NCBI GenBank assembly: GCA_011032825.1
Contig: JAADJZ010000033.1
Span: forward strand, 248,001 to 312,000
DNA: 64,000 nt
DNA from: Massariosphaeria phaeospora
Lineage: Eukaryota; Ascomycota; Dothideomycetes; Pleosporales
Reading direction: 5' to 3'
The notes beneath the pieces were generated by a model, which saw only the letters and a program-made list of their open reading frames with translations, was not told where the DNA came from and searched no databases. Below are positions 32,864-42,710 of the stretch, one piece after another; positions within the stretch are counted from its first letter, which is position 1; each line of letters begins with the position of its first letter. The position numbers and the translations under genes were made by a program.

Positions 32864-33968
32864 GGGTTTTAGTAGCACTTCGCTAGTCTTTCCTTGTCCG
32901 CGCTGTTCATCTTCATGACATGCCTGATTGTCTAGATTGGCGCTTTTGGATAGCTCCACGTTTCTATGTCGGCTCTCTATCTGCTTCATCATGTGTCAAC
33001 GGGCTCTTGTTATGGTCATTCTTTCCTACACAAAAGACAGCTTTGTTTAGTTAGTGGACTGGTTCAGAGGTGCGGTTGCGTAGGGGTTGGGGTACTATCT
33101 GTACGGTTTTCCATATCTATGTGCGGTGGGCATCTCGACTCTCTGCGCTCCGACCTGTGTTTTCGTGCGGCCTTTCTAATGAATCTCCTTTGCGCTGCAT
33201 ATGTTGTTGTTGTTGTTGTTGTTCTCTCTCCTCCTGCCACTTCCACGGGCCCCACTACCTTTTACCCCGCTACGTTACGTTGCGTTACCTTGTCTCCTCT
33301 TTATCCTGATTTTGTTCTAATATTGTTCTCTATACTATTATCGAAAAGGAACCGCATGTTTGCGTTGGCGTCTTGCGCGGTATACCCCCGCCGTCCCTGG
33401 CTTACGTTAATCGCCGGCACCGTTGGAGATGCTTGGGTTGTTAGGTTTTCGGAGGATATGGAGCGTGTTTTGGGTAATGGAGAGATATGAGTTGGCTTGT
33501 TTGGTATATGTTGTTGTTGTTGTTGCATTGTATGGATGCGATGAGGTTGACGATGGATGGGTATGTAATGAATGGTATCATGGCTTGAACTTGAACTTGA
33601 ACTTTGACTCGGGCGGAGTATGAATATTGTGATGTTTGTGGTGGAGATGCTCTCTGGAGTGGAATGGAACCGAACCGTAATTGTAGTGTTTTCGAGGCTG
33701 ACGGATCAGCTCTCAGCGCGAGTTTACGTTTATATGTGCGTGTTCTTGACCTTTAGATGGAAGCAAGCCACGTTATTATGAACTCGATTCGGTCGATTTT
33801 CTAGGTAGAGATTCTTCTCTGTACAGATTTGCGTATTCGTATTCGTATTCGCGGGTAAGTGCTAGCGCCAAGTGATACGTGAGCACGTGATCCAACCGTC
33901 CGGCTAGTTCGCGCTAAGCAGACGGTCGCGTCCGAACACTACCAAATAACATTCACCCCCGCGCGGGC
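32864..33968. other. intergenic with (TTG)n tracts
   Basis: About 1.1 kb covering the 3' flank of the Pub1-like gene and the promoter of PIF1. It has TTG microsatellites at 33201-33222 and near 33509, and a CTTGAA run near 33582-33605. No gene is supported. Confidence 0.5.
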
Positions 33969-34181
33969 ATGCCATTTCTCGACACACCTGCTCTATTTCT
34001 TTCTTTCCTTGTCGCTGTCCTGCTGTGCTGCATGCTCTTCGCCCTAGGTCGCTTGAGCGCGTCACTCCGATTGCCTTGCTCGCAGCCGCTGTCGCCCCTC
34101 CCCCGACTCCAACCACGACGCGCCACACCTCGCACCTCCCGCTACGGCTACCTCGCGACTCAACCCCACTCCACGACGGCG

Positions 34182-36604
34182 ATGTTCACAAAGGCTATCA
34201 AGGCCCACAACGCCAATGCTGTTGCCCCCGCGCAGAAGCCCGCGCGCACACAGCAGTCCCTGAATACTTCGTTCAAACGTGCCGCCCCTGCACAGGCACT
34301 TGGGACACGGCCATTATCCATCGGCTCCGGAAACGTCGTCAAGCATAATCCTGCCCTGGAGCAGCGACCCTCGGGACAGGCGCGCGGGCTGAAGAGGACG
34401 TCGAGTGGTCTGGCCAAGGCGTTGAGTTCTCAGGACGATGCATTTGACTACGGCAATTTTATCATGGACAACGAGAACGCACCACCGCCTGGGATATTTC
34501 CAGCAGCTGCGAGAAATCCAATTGGTCAGGATGTCGTAGCCTTCGACGATAATGACTTCGATTCCGACATCGATCTTGATCTCGAAGACCCAGCTACGAA
34601 AGGGTCTGTTCGCTACCCGCCGCTACCTCCGGTTTCGCCCACCGCTTCGATGCAGTCTACTTATCGTCCCACTTCCAAACCTAAACAGGAGCCACCTAGC
34701 AGTGCACCGGTCCCTTGGTCGTCATCTCCTCCGGAACACCACACACAGCCTACCAAACGTCGTACACTACCTTGGCTACAAAAGTATGGTCAGAGTCAAG
34801 CGACTGCCGAGAACACACTCGAAGATGAATCGGAACCAGACTCGCAGGCAACAGTGCCCTCGAAGAAGCGAAAGTCAACAGAGGCGGCGCAATCTAGCCA
34901 CTTCACTCCGCTTCCAAAGAACACGATCAAGCACGAGTACGCATGGAACACGACTGCGAGTGCCATAAAGCAGCAACAGAAGGCCCTGCGGGAGGCTAAC
35001 AAAAAGACTGTCGAGGTTGATGGTACCGCAGAAGAAGTGAAAAAGGCAGTAGCAAACAAGAAAAAGAACACCATCCATCGCATCTTTCTCAGCGAGGAGC
35101 AGCAACATGTACTAAACCTTGTTGTAGAATACAAGAAGAGTGTTTTCTTCACGGGTTCAGCTGGTAAGTTGATGTATCACGGTTGCAGTCATGTGGCTAA
35201 CTCGATGCAGGTACCGGTAAATCGGTCCTACTTCGCGAGATCATCGCAGCGCTTCGGAAGAAGTACATTCGCGAACCAGATCGCATCGCAGTAACTGCAT
35301 CCACTGGGTTGGCTGCGTGCAATATCGGGGGTGTAACACTCCACAGCTTCGCAGGCATTGCGTTGGGTAAAGAATCTGCTGAAGATCTGATCAAGAAGGT
35401 CAGGAGGAATCAGAAAGCAAAACAGCGATGGATGCGCACGAAAGTCTTGGTTGTCGACGAAGTCTCCATGGTCGATGGCGAGCTGTTCGACAAGCTGGAA
35501 CAAATCGCTCGGACCATTCGTAACAATGGACGCCCGTTTGGTGGCATTCAGCTCATCATTACCGGCGACTTCTTCCAACTACCTCCTGTGCCCGAGGGTG
35601 GACGTCAAGCTAGGTTCGCATTTGATGCCGGTACCTGGAACACAGCTATCGAGCATACTATCGGACTTCACCACGTGTTCCGTCAGAAAGACCCTGTGTT
35701 TGCAGGAATGCTGAACGAGATGCGCGAGGGCCGCCTTCTCCCTGAATCAATAGACGCTTTTAGGAAACTTGACCGCCCACTTCCGCCGACCGAAGATAAT
35801 ATCGAGGCTACAGCACTTTACCCTACCAGGTCAGAAGTCGACAGAGCGAACGACACTCGCATGCAACAGCTTCACGGGAGCACTGTTCAATTTGAGGCCC
35901 GAGATGGCGGCACCATCACCGACCTCGAGCGGCGCAAGAAGATGCTCCAGAACTGCATGGTTCCCGAACAGTTAGTATTGAAGAAGGGTGCTCAGGTTAT
36001 GTTAGTGAAGAACATGGACGACACGCTCGTCAACGGCTCTCTCGGCAAAGTCATCGGCTTCATGAACGATCAGACTTTCAAGCTCTTCACCGATCATGAA
36101 GAAGCCTTCTACGAGCGGGAAGGACAAGATGTCGACGACGCAGAAAAGGAACTCCGCAACCGCGTTCAGCAATCACTACACGGCGTCGACACGCGCAAAG
36201 CCTGGCCGGTGGTGCGCTTCGCCATCGCCGACGGCACAACGCGTGACCTCCTCTGCAAGCCCGAGTCGTGGAAAGTCGAGCTGCCCAATGGCGAAGTACA
36301 AGCCTCGCGCGACCAGATCCCACTGATCCTTGCATGGGCGCTGTCGATCCACAAAGCGCAAGGCCAAACGCTGGAACGCGTCAAGGTGGACCTGGGCAAA
36401 GTGTTTGAAAAGGGCCAGGCGTATGTGGCGCTCTCGCGTGCGACGAATATGGGCGGGCTGCAGGTGCTGAGGTTCGATCCGAAGAAGGTCATGGCGCACG
36501 AGAAAGTCAAGGTGTTTTACTCGAACCTTGCAAGGGCGGAAGAGATTGAGGGCAAGACGAAGAGCAAGACGATCCTAGGCAAGATGCAGGCGAGCGCGAA
36601 GTAA
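34182..36604 (+). CDS. PIF1: PIF1-family 5'-3' DNA helicase
   Basis: Two exons (34182-35163 and 35211-36604) encode about 791 residues; an in-frame ATG at 33969 would add 71. The N-terminal third is polar and disordered. The helicase core starts at [12 protein letters not shown], with Walker [14 protein letters not shown] split by a 47-nt intron (35164-35210), then Walker [17 protein letters not shown], motif [25 protein letters not shown], the UvrD-like C-terminal [14 protein letters not shown] and the end motif [16 protein letters not shown]. These mark PIF1 of superfamily 1B. It unwinds G-quadruplexes and RNA:DNA hybrids and acts at telomeres, replication barriers and mitochondrial DNA. 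The longer start adds a hydrophobic and Arg-rich leader that could direct a mitochondrial form, as yeast Pif1 does from its first AUG; this is inference. Confidence 0.93.
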
Positions 36605-37032
36605 AGCGGTTCGATCGCGGTGGTGTATGTGATATGCCGATGTGTTTGTTGGCGGCAGTGGATATGAGGAGGGGCGATGGGTCGGCTATTTTGATTATAC
36701 CAGGCTCGAGCTTCTGGGGGTTGGTAGTGAGTAAGTGTCTCATTGGGCGTTTGTGCAGTGCGGTGTATTTTAGGGCGTTCAAGAGGAGTTTCAGACGGGG
36801 GAGATTCCCCGCTTCGGAGGTTCCTTTCAGTACAGGGAGGGTGTCGATGGCATTTGAATGATGATAGGGCAGGGTAGGCAGCAGATTATCAACGCTCCAG
36901 TACAGTTCTATTGATCCATTTCGCTCATGGTATAGTACCTGCTCGTTTCTCGTCTATAGTCGTGTGCAAAGCCCTTTTGTGTCTAATGCAGCTAAATGTG
37001 AGATGGCCGCCGCCCCTTATCTGGTAACCTTT
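36605..37032. other. convergent intergenic region, PIF1 / SurE
   Basis: About 430 bp between converging stop codons, presumably both 3' UTRs. No gene or repeat is seen. Confidence 0.5.
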
Positions 37033-38203
37033 TTACTCCAGCTTGATCTCCCCTTCAAAACCACCCGTGTGCATGAAATTCGCCCGCAGCGGCGTCACGC
37101 TGGTATATCCCTGAGCCACGGCCCACCCGTCGTTTCCCGGCTCGCTCTGCTCTACACTTTCGTACACGTCTTTGAAATGGGGCGCCCACTTGAAGTGTGT
37201 GTGCGTATACCGCACATGCGGCTGCTGCCCCGTCGTCGACGACGCATCCCGCTCACTGTCCGCACCTGCCCCCGGTGCCTCCTTCTTGCCCATCTGCTCC
37301 TCCGCCTTCCGGATCTGCGCCTCGGCCTCGCCCGGCGCCTCGTCCTCGCCGTCCTCCTCATCCGGCACATCCAGCACCTGAAAGCACGAGCCGGACTTCC
37401 ACCGATTCTGCAGCACATCCGTGTACAGGATCTTGTTCCGGCCCACGTCCTCCACCAGCGGCACATTTACTGAGTACAGCTGCGTGCGCGCATCCCAGTG
37501 GTCAACCAGGTGCTGGATCAGGCGCGCCGCCAGCGCCGACGCGCCCGCGATGATGTCCGGGTCGTGGTTGCGGTCAAAGAAGGCGTACGACAGCGCAATG
37601 GCTTTCGCGCCGCACACGGCTGCCTCCATGGCGCCGCCCACGGTGCCGCTGCTCAGGCTGAACACCGCCGTCGTGTTGCGTCCGTAGTTCGGGCCCGATA
37701 CCACCACGTCGACGGGGCCGCGCGCGCTGAAGTAGTGGTATAGCCCGATCTGCACGCACGACGCTGGCGTGCTGTCTACGAGGATCCATTCTTCGGCTGA
37801 GGAGCTCGCGGGCAGAGGGCGCGTGGACGTCGTGCCGCTGTTGGCGAAGCGGCCGTTCGGCAGGCGCAGCGCGCCGGGGCGGAAGTAGGTCGGTTGCAGC
37901 GATTTGCCGACGAGGTGTGCTTTGCCGATCCAGGAGCGTTGTGTGTGTGGGAGAACGACGGAGACGGTGTGGCCGGCGGATTGGAGCGTTGAGACTGTGG
38001 GGGCGGGCGAGGTCAGTTGGGTCGAGGGGTGGGACAGAAGAGGGCCAGAGAGAGATGTTGGGAGGTGGGTACGTACCTAGGGAGTGGACGTAGGGCGAGG
38101 ATTGGTCGGAGGGGGGCCCGTCGTCGTTGGTTATCTGGGGGAGGGGTTAGATGTGGGCGCGGGGAGACTGGGGGAGGGGTTCACGACTTACTAGAATGTG
38201 CAT
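37033..38203 (-). CDS. SurE-family 5'-nucleotidase / acid phosphatase
   Basis: Three exons (38203-38192, 38134-38077, 37994-37033) encode about 343 residues. The first exon is only 12 nt (MHIL); joining gives MHILITNDDGPPSDQSSPYV, with the metal-binding NDDG at the N-terminus as in all SurE proteins. Other family blocks are SVVLPHTQRSWIGKAH, STPASCVQIGLYH, DVVVSGPNYGRNTTAVFSLS, GTVGGAMEAAVCGAKAIALS and LYSVNVPL. SurE enzymes are divalent-metal phosphatases acting on nucleoside monophosphates and polyphosphates. An insert rich in Glu and Ala precedes the last strand (YTSVTPLRANFMH). Yeast Pby1 fuses SurE to a tubulin-tyrosine-ligase-like domain; here the protein ends after SurE. Introns are 57 and 82 nt. 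Confidence 0.92.
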
Positions 38204-38969
38204 CCTGGAGGTGGGTAGAGCAATTGGGGAGTAGAGTATGAAGGCGACTTGTAGAGCGATTTAGAATTGGGGGATCGAGGGGTCGTTTTGGTGTCCGCCA
38301 CTTTGAATGACTCGAGCGATCGCTATCGATAGCGGAGTGGCGTTGTCACCAGTGGCAGGAACCTCCATCGTTCATTCACACCTCAACGCCGCCGTTTGAT
38401 ATCAGCGTCCGTATGTGAGAGTTTGGTTCTGCCGCTACCATGTGGTCGACTCTGACCGCATGTCAGCGGTTAATCCTTCACGAAAGAAGCCAGCGAGCGT
38501 ACTCCTGCCCTCATCAGCATTTCCTCCTCACTCCGAAGGCCCCTCCCCTTCCGAGCTCCGGAGCGCGGGAATCCCAGACAGAGACACCCAGTTCCGGACC
38601 TGCAGGATAGCAGGGTCCCGTAGACAGACACGCAGCAAAAGCGCACTGCCGCATCGCAAAATGCAAAGCCGCACGCTGTGGCAGACCAAAGTTGCCGGCG
38701 TCGGATCCCCACCCGTCGCCCGCCAAGGGCAAGCCGCAAGACACCGAAGGTTTGCTATGGGTATATTATATAGTCACCATCACGTTCGAGTTCCAGTCTT
38801 CAGATACCCAGTTCTTTCTATCCAGTTCGTTTCTGTCTTTTCAAAGTCCTGTCTGTCAGTTCCCCCCTTGAAGCTTGAAGCAGGAAAAGAGCAAGAACGA
38901 CTTCGATATCCAAAGCCGGCCAATAGGACTATCCCAATCCGCCCCACGTGACAGTCAGCAGCCCTCACA
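38204..38969. other. divergent intergenic region, SurE / SDR
   Basis: About 766 bp. The half nearer the SDR has a TATA-like sequence (38761-38772) and a CCAAT motif near 38919. The plus-strand ORF 38415-38951 has no domain. Confidence 0.5.
38761..38773 (+). promoter_or_regulatory. possible TATA-like box upstream of SDR
   Basis: GTATATTATATAG lies about 200 bp before the SDR ATG. A CCAAT pentamer sits downstream at about 38919, so the transcription start could lie between them and the ATG. This is suggested by composition only. Confidence 0.35.
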
Positions 38970-39834
38970 ATGGTCGTCAACGTCCCCACCGCCTCGCTCG
39001 AGGGCAAAGTCGCCCTCATCACCGGCGCCGGCCGTGGCATCGGCCGCGGGTGCGCCATCGAGCTCGGCAAGCGCGGCGCCTCCGTCGTGGTAAACTACGT
39101 CTCGTCCGAGGGCCCCGCGCAAGAAGTCGTCAAGATCATCGAGGGCTTCAACAACGGCGCCAAAGCCATCGCCGTGCAGGCCGACGTGTCCAAAGTCTCC
39201 GAGATCACGCGGCTGTTCGACGAGGCCAAGAAGGCCTTCGGCAAGATCCACATCGTCATGAGCAACTCCGGCACCGAGAGCTGGGACGTGACTGAAGAGA
39301 TCACCGAGGAGAAGTACGACCACGTCTTCAACCTCAACACGCGCGCGCAGTTCTTCGTCGGCCAGACGGCGTACAAGTACCTCGAGAACAACGGCCGCAT
39401 CATCCTGATGTCGTCCATCGCCGCCGGCCTGCTGGGCGTCAAGGACCACGCGCTGTACAACGCCTCCAAGATGGCCGTCATCGGCTTCATCAAGGCCTTT
39501 GCCACGGATTTCGGCAAGCGCGGCATCACCGTCAACGGCGTGGCTCCCGGCGGCATCAAGAGCGACATGTTCACCCAGAACGCGTGGCACTACATCCCCG
39601 GCGCCACGCCCGACTGGCCCGCCGACAAGATCGAGGGCATGATGGCGGACCACTGCCCGCTGGGACGGTGTGCGGTGCCCGAGGACGTGGCGCGCGTGGT
39701 CGCGTTCCTGGCTAGCGACGATGGCGGATGGGTGAACGGTATGTCTTCCGTGTCGACTCCTTTTCACAAACCGCGCTTGCTAACTGTTTTGTCTAGGCCA
39801 AGTTCTTACTATCTCAGGCGGCTCTTCGCAGTAG
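38970..39834 (+). CDS. SDR reductase, tri/tetrahydroxynaphthalene-reductase-like
   Basis: Two exons (38970-39738 and 39797-39834, 58-nt intron with TGCTAAC branch site) encode 268 residues, the usual length for a classical SDR. The cofactor site is KVALITGAGRGIGRG, with VVNYVSS following beta-2, suggesting NADPH; the substrate-side Ser is in ILMSSIAAG and the catalytic YxxxK is LYNASKMA. The blocks IVMSNSGTESWDVTEEITEE, FNLNTRAQFFVGQTAYK and TVNGVAPGGIKSDM match fungal naphthol reductases (T4HN/T3HN reductase, versicolorin reductase). Members reduce polyhydroxynaphthalenes in DHN-melanin synthesis or related aromatic polyketides. No polyketide synthase or scytalone dehydratase is nearby, so a melanin role is not shown; a general ketoreductase role is equally possible. 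The last exon supplies the end QVLTISGGSSQ. Confidence 0.85.
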
Positions 39835-41215
39835 ATACTGTTCGTCTAGACCGACTTTTTCCTCTTGAGTGCGGCGGCTGGATGGATGGATGGATGGCAG
39901 GACAGGGCACGATTGTCTGCTTCTATCATGCATATTAGCATGTGGTGAAAAGGATAGTGGGAGGGCATGATGGTATGCCGTCGAGCCGATACTGTATTTC
40001 TGGGTAGGAAAACTACAGGATAGTCGTTTAATATACCAACCACTACGAACAAAACTCATTGTATCCACCAGCTTGGATTTTCTTCCCAATTCCTATCATT
40101 CCAAAGTAAGAAAGGTCCGTACGTGCGTATGCATTTGCCAACTATACCCTCGGAAACTTTATTCAAGTCTACAATCTATTGTACTTGTTTTTAAAAACAT
40201 GTCTTCTTCTTCAGCTCTGCGGCAGAAAGACCAAATGTAGGAGAAGAAGAAGAAGAAGAAGAGACGTAGTGTGTTAAAGTGGTTGCATTCTCTGATGCTA
40301 TTAGAAATAGGTATACGTGTACACGCATGCATATACGTATACAGCATTAATACTCGCGTTTTACAAAATGTTATCGCTTTATATTACTGCCATCTATCTA
40401 CTTGTTCTTTAATCTTTAATTTGTATTCTCTATACATTTACATGTACTCTCTGTATACGTAACGTGTATGTAGACAATCTACTTTGTAGCGAAATCTTAT
40501 CATCTCATCTCATCTTCTATTGTTTCTTGAATGCATTTTGTATCTTTTCCTGCTCTAATCTGTCTGTTGCACGACGTAGGCTCAGCTTAGTACCTGCTCT
40601 TGTAGAGCAAGGGTAGCGTATGCATAGTTCTTTCTATCTATCTATCTATCTATCTACCCAGCATCGACAAACCTCAACTTCCATCTATATCCACAAGCTA
40701 CATTAACTATAGCCTCAGCAAACCAGCTACGTCTTCCATTAATCGTACACTTACATACTTACCTACCCACCCAAACAACAAAGGGGGCGGCTGTTCTGTT
40801 CTGTTCTGTTCTGTTCCCTTCTAGCCCATACAAGACAGACAGCGACAGAGTCAGACGCGCGACGTCTTTCCTACGAGGATAAAAGTGTTTGCTCGAATGC
40901 TCATAGGGTGCCTCAATTGTTTGCAGCGCACGCTGACCTGGTGGCCATTTTGTGGTCTTTCCTCCTAGGCAGGCCGTGTCTTCCTCCCTCAGAGTCCCGT
41001 CCCTCGGAGTATGGGGGTTCCGGGTAGGTATCTATCTATCTGTCTATGCTCTTCCACTTCGCTGTGCTGTGCTGAGCTGTGCTGTGCTGATGGCCATTGG
41101 TAGATGTTGTATCCATCAAGCTGAATCTCATCTTGTCCTTGTCTGCCTACCTACCACCGAGCAAACCAAACCAAATCAAATCAATCCAATCCAATCCAAT
41201 CCAGCCCCGTACCTT
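39835..41215. other. convergent intergenic with several microsatellites
   Basis: About 1.4 kb without a supported gene. It holds (GAA)n at 40241-40262, (TCTA)n at 40632-40656, (CTGTT)5 at 40791-40815 and CAAAT/CAATC runs near 41165-41205. ORFs starting at 40952 and 41097 are shadows of the hydrolase gene on the other strand. Confidence 0.55.
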
Positions 41216-42172
41216 TCACAGCCGCGCCCCCTCCTCACCCTCCTCACCCTCGCCCTTATCCAGCCCCCCCAAAAACCCCACCACCCTCCCCACCAACCCC
41301 CTCACTACCTCCCCCCCCTCCCCATTCAAATTATGCCCCGCGCCCCCCACCACCCCGCCATTCACCCCATCAACAACCCCCCCGCCCCCACGCACCACAT
41401 CCGTCCACCGGCCCAGCAGCGCCGCTTTGTCCACGTGCTCCGGCACATACGGATCCCGCTCGCCCAGCAGAAACAGCACATGCGTCGTAGCAGGGAAGCA
41501 GCCGAGTGTAGCGCGCAGAACATCGTCGGACAGGTCCGACGAGAAGTAGTCGTCGGCGCCGCGGAACGCGAGCAGGGCGTGCGCGCGCGAGGCCGAGACG
41601 GGCGCGTCGAAGCCCTGCACTATAGCGTTGTGCCCGATTTCCTTGTCGGGTAAGATGGCATCGCCGCGGCCTTGGGCGATCAGCGCGGTGGTGGTCGCGA
41701 CGAGCGCGTCGACGGCGGGTTGGCCGGACATGTCGGCCCAAGCCTCGCGGTCGCTCACGCCGCCCTGGAGGATCGCGCCGTCGATTGCTACTCCTCCCGC
41801 ACCCCCACGCACAACCATCTCCACCACGCCCTGACACCCTGTCGAATGCCCCAAGCACACGACCTTCCCCCCGGGCCTCCTCCCCCGGAAATACCGCACA
41901 CACTCCGCTATCTCGCGCGCATCGCGCGCCAGCGATCCCGTGCCCCAGCCCTTGTACGACGACGAGAGCAGGACTTCGGCGAGGGACCAGTGGGGCGGGA
42001 GGGCGGCGGCGAGGGTGGCTGGGTAGTGCACGGTGAGGAGGCCGTCGCCGAGGCCGCCGATGAAGAGCAGGGTGTTTGTTGGGGACGACGCGTTCGGGGG
42101 TGCGGGGGAGGGTGAGTGCTCGAAGGCGACGAGGCCGGACGTGTAGCGGTGCAGGGTTCCGGGATGCGCCAT
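41216..42172 (-). CDS. DUF1749 alpha/beta-hydrolase
   Basis: A single exon encodes 318 residues. The fold blocks are NTLLFIGGLGDGLLTVHYP (oxyanion region), SSYKGWGTGSLARDAREIAE, the nucleophile elbow VVCLGHSTGCQGVVEM (GHSTG), DGAILQGGVSDREAW, RGADDYFSSDLSDD, LFLLGERDPYVPEHV (acid) and GGAGHNLN (catalytic His). This order and the GWGTGSL and QGGVSDREA signatures fit DUF1749/UPF0613, an uncharacterised hydrolase family common in fungi. All triad residues are present. No signal peptide is seen, so it is probably cytosolic. Its substrate is unknown. The C-terminus is Gly/Glu-rich low complexity. Confidence 0.88.
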   Translation of the reverse strand: MAHPGTLHRYTSGLVAFEHSPSPAPPNASSPTNTLLFIGGLGDGLLTVHYPATLAAALPPHWSLAEVLLSSSYKGWGTGSLARDAREIAECVRYFRGRRPGGKVVCLGHSTGCQGVVEMVVRGGAGGVAIDGAILQGGVSDREAWADMSGQPAVDALVATTTALIAQGRGDAILPDKEIGHNAIVQGFDAPVSASRAHALLAFRGADDYFSSDLSDDVLRATLGCFPATTHVLFLLGERDPYVPEHVDKAALLGRWTDVVRGGGGVVDGVNGGVVGGAGHNLNGEGGEVVRGLVGRVVGFLGGLDKGEGEEGEEGARL

Positions 42173-42710
42173 GGAGGTTTTGGGTGTGATTGACGATGAA
42201 TTGGTGCAAAAAACAGCTGGAAACGAGCCGAATTGTAGGCAAAAATTGTTGTTCGCGGGGACGCGCGAGTGGTTCCGACGTCGGAACGGTATCCGAAGTA
42301 GCTTGGCAAAGTAAGCTTTAACTAAACGCGGGAAGCGCCGTTGAACGCGTTAAACCGCGCGGGGGAGAAATTTAGACCATGACGTTCATAGCAGATATAT
42401 ACTCGTGAATCTAGCTTCATAATTATCATTTTGAAGCAAAACCAACGAAGCGCTTGCAAAAAGCGTCTGATTGCTCAATTTTATAATGTTTTTTTTCGCT
42501 TTGCAGGAGACATAGCCTGGTCAATGCCGAGGCTGCCCATGAGGTATTCTATTCCGTATTCATCCAACCCTGCATGGCAACCCTGAAAAGTTCTGATTTT
42601 TGAGAGAGGCTTAGAAAGTTGAGCCGCCCATGACATGTTCGCCGGTTATAGCCCGTTCATCCATTAAAGTTCCAGACAAACGCCCGCGCAATGCTTGATA
42701 ACAACCTTCC
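42173..42710. other. intergenic, AT-rich
   Basis: About 540 bp between the hydrolase start and the EDC3 stop, both on the minus strand. It likely holds the hydrolase promoter and EDC3 3' UTR. No gene is seen. Confidence 0.45.

Noticed and set aside
36605..36625. GGTTCGATCGC as a tRNA B-box
   Set aside because: No matching A-box or cloverleaf could be drawn around it; no tRNA gene was recognised in the window.
40952..42115. Plus-strand ORFs over the DUF1749 gene
   Set aside because: They lie antisense to a complete hydrolase with an intact catalytic triad.
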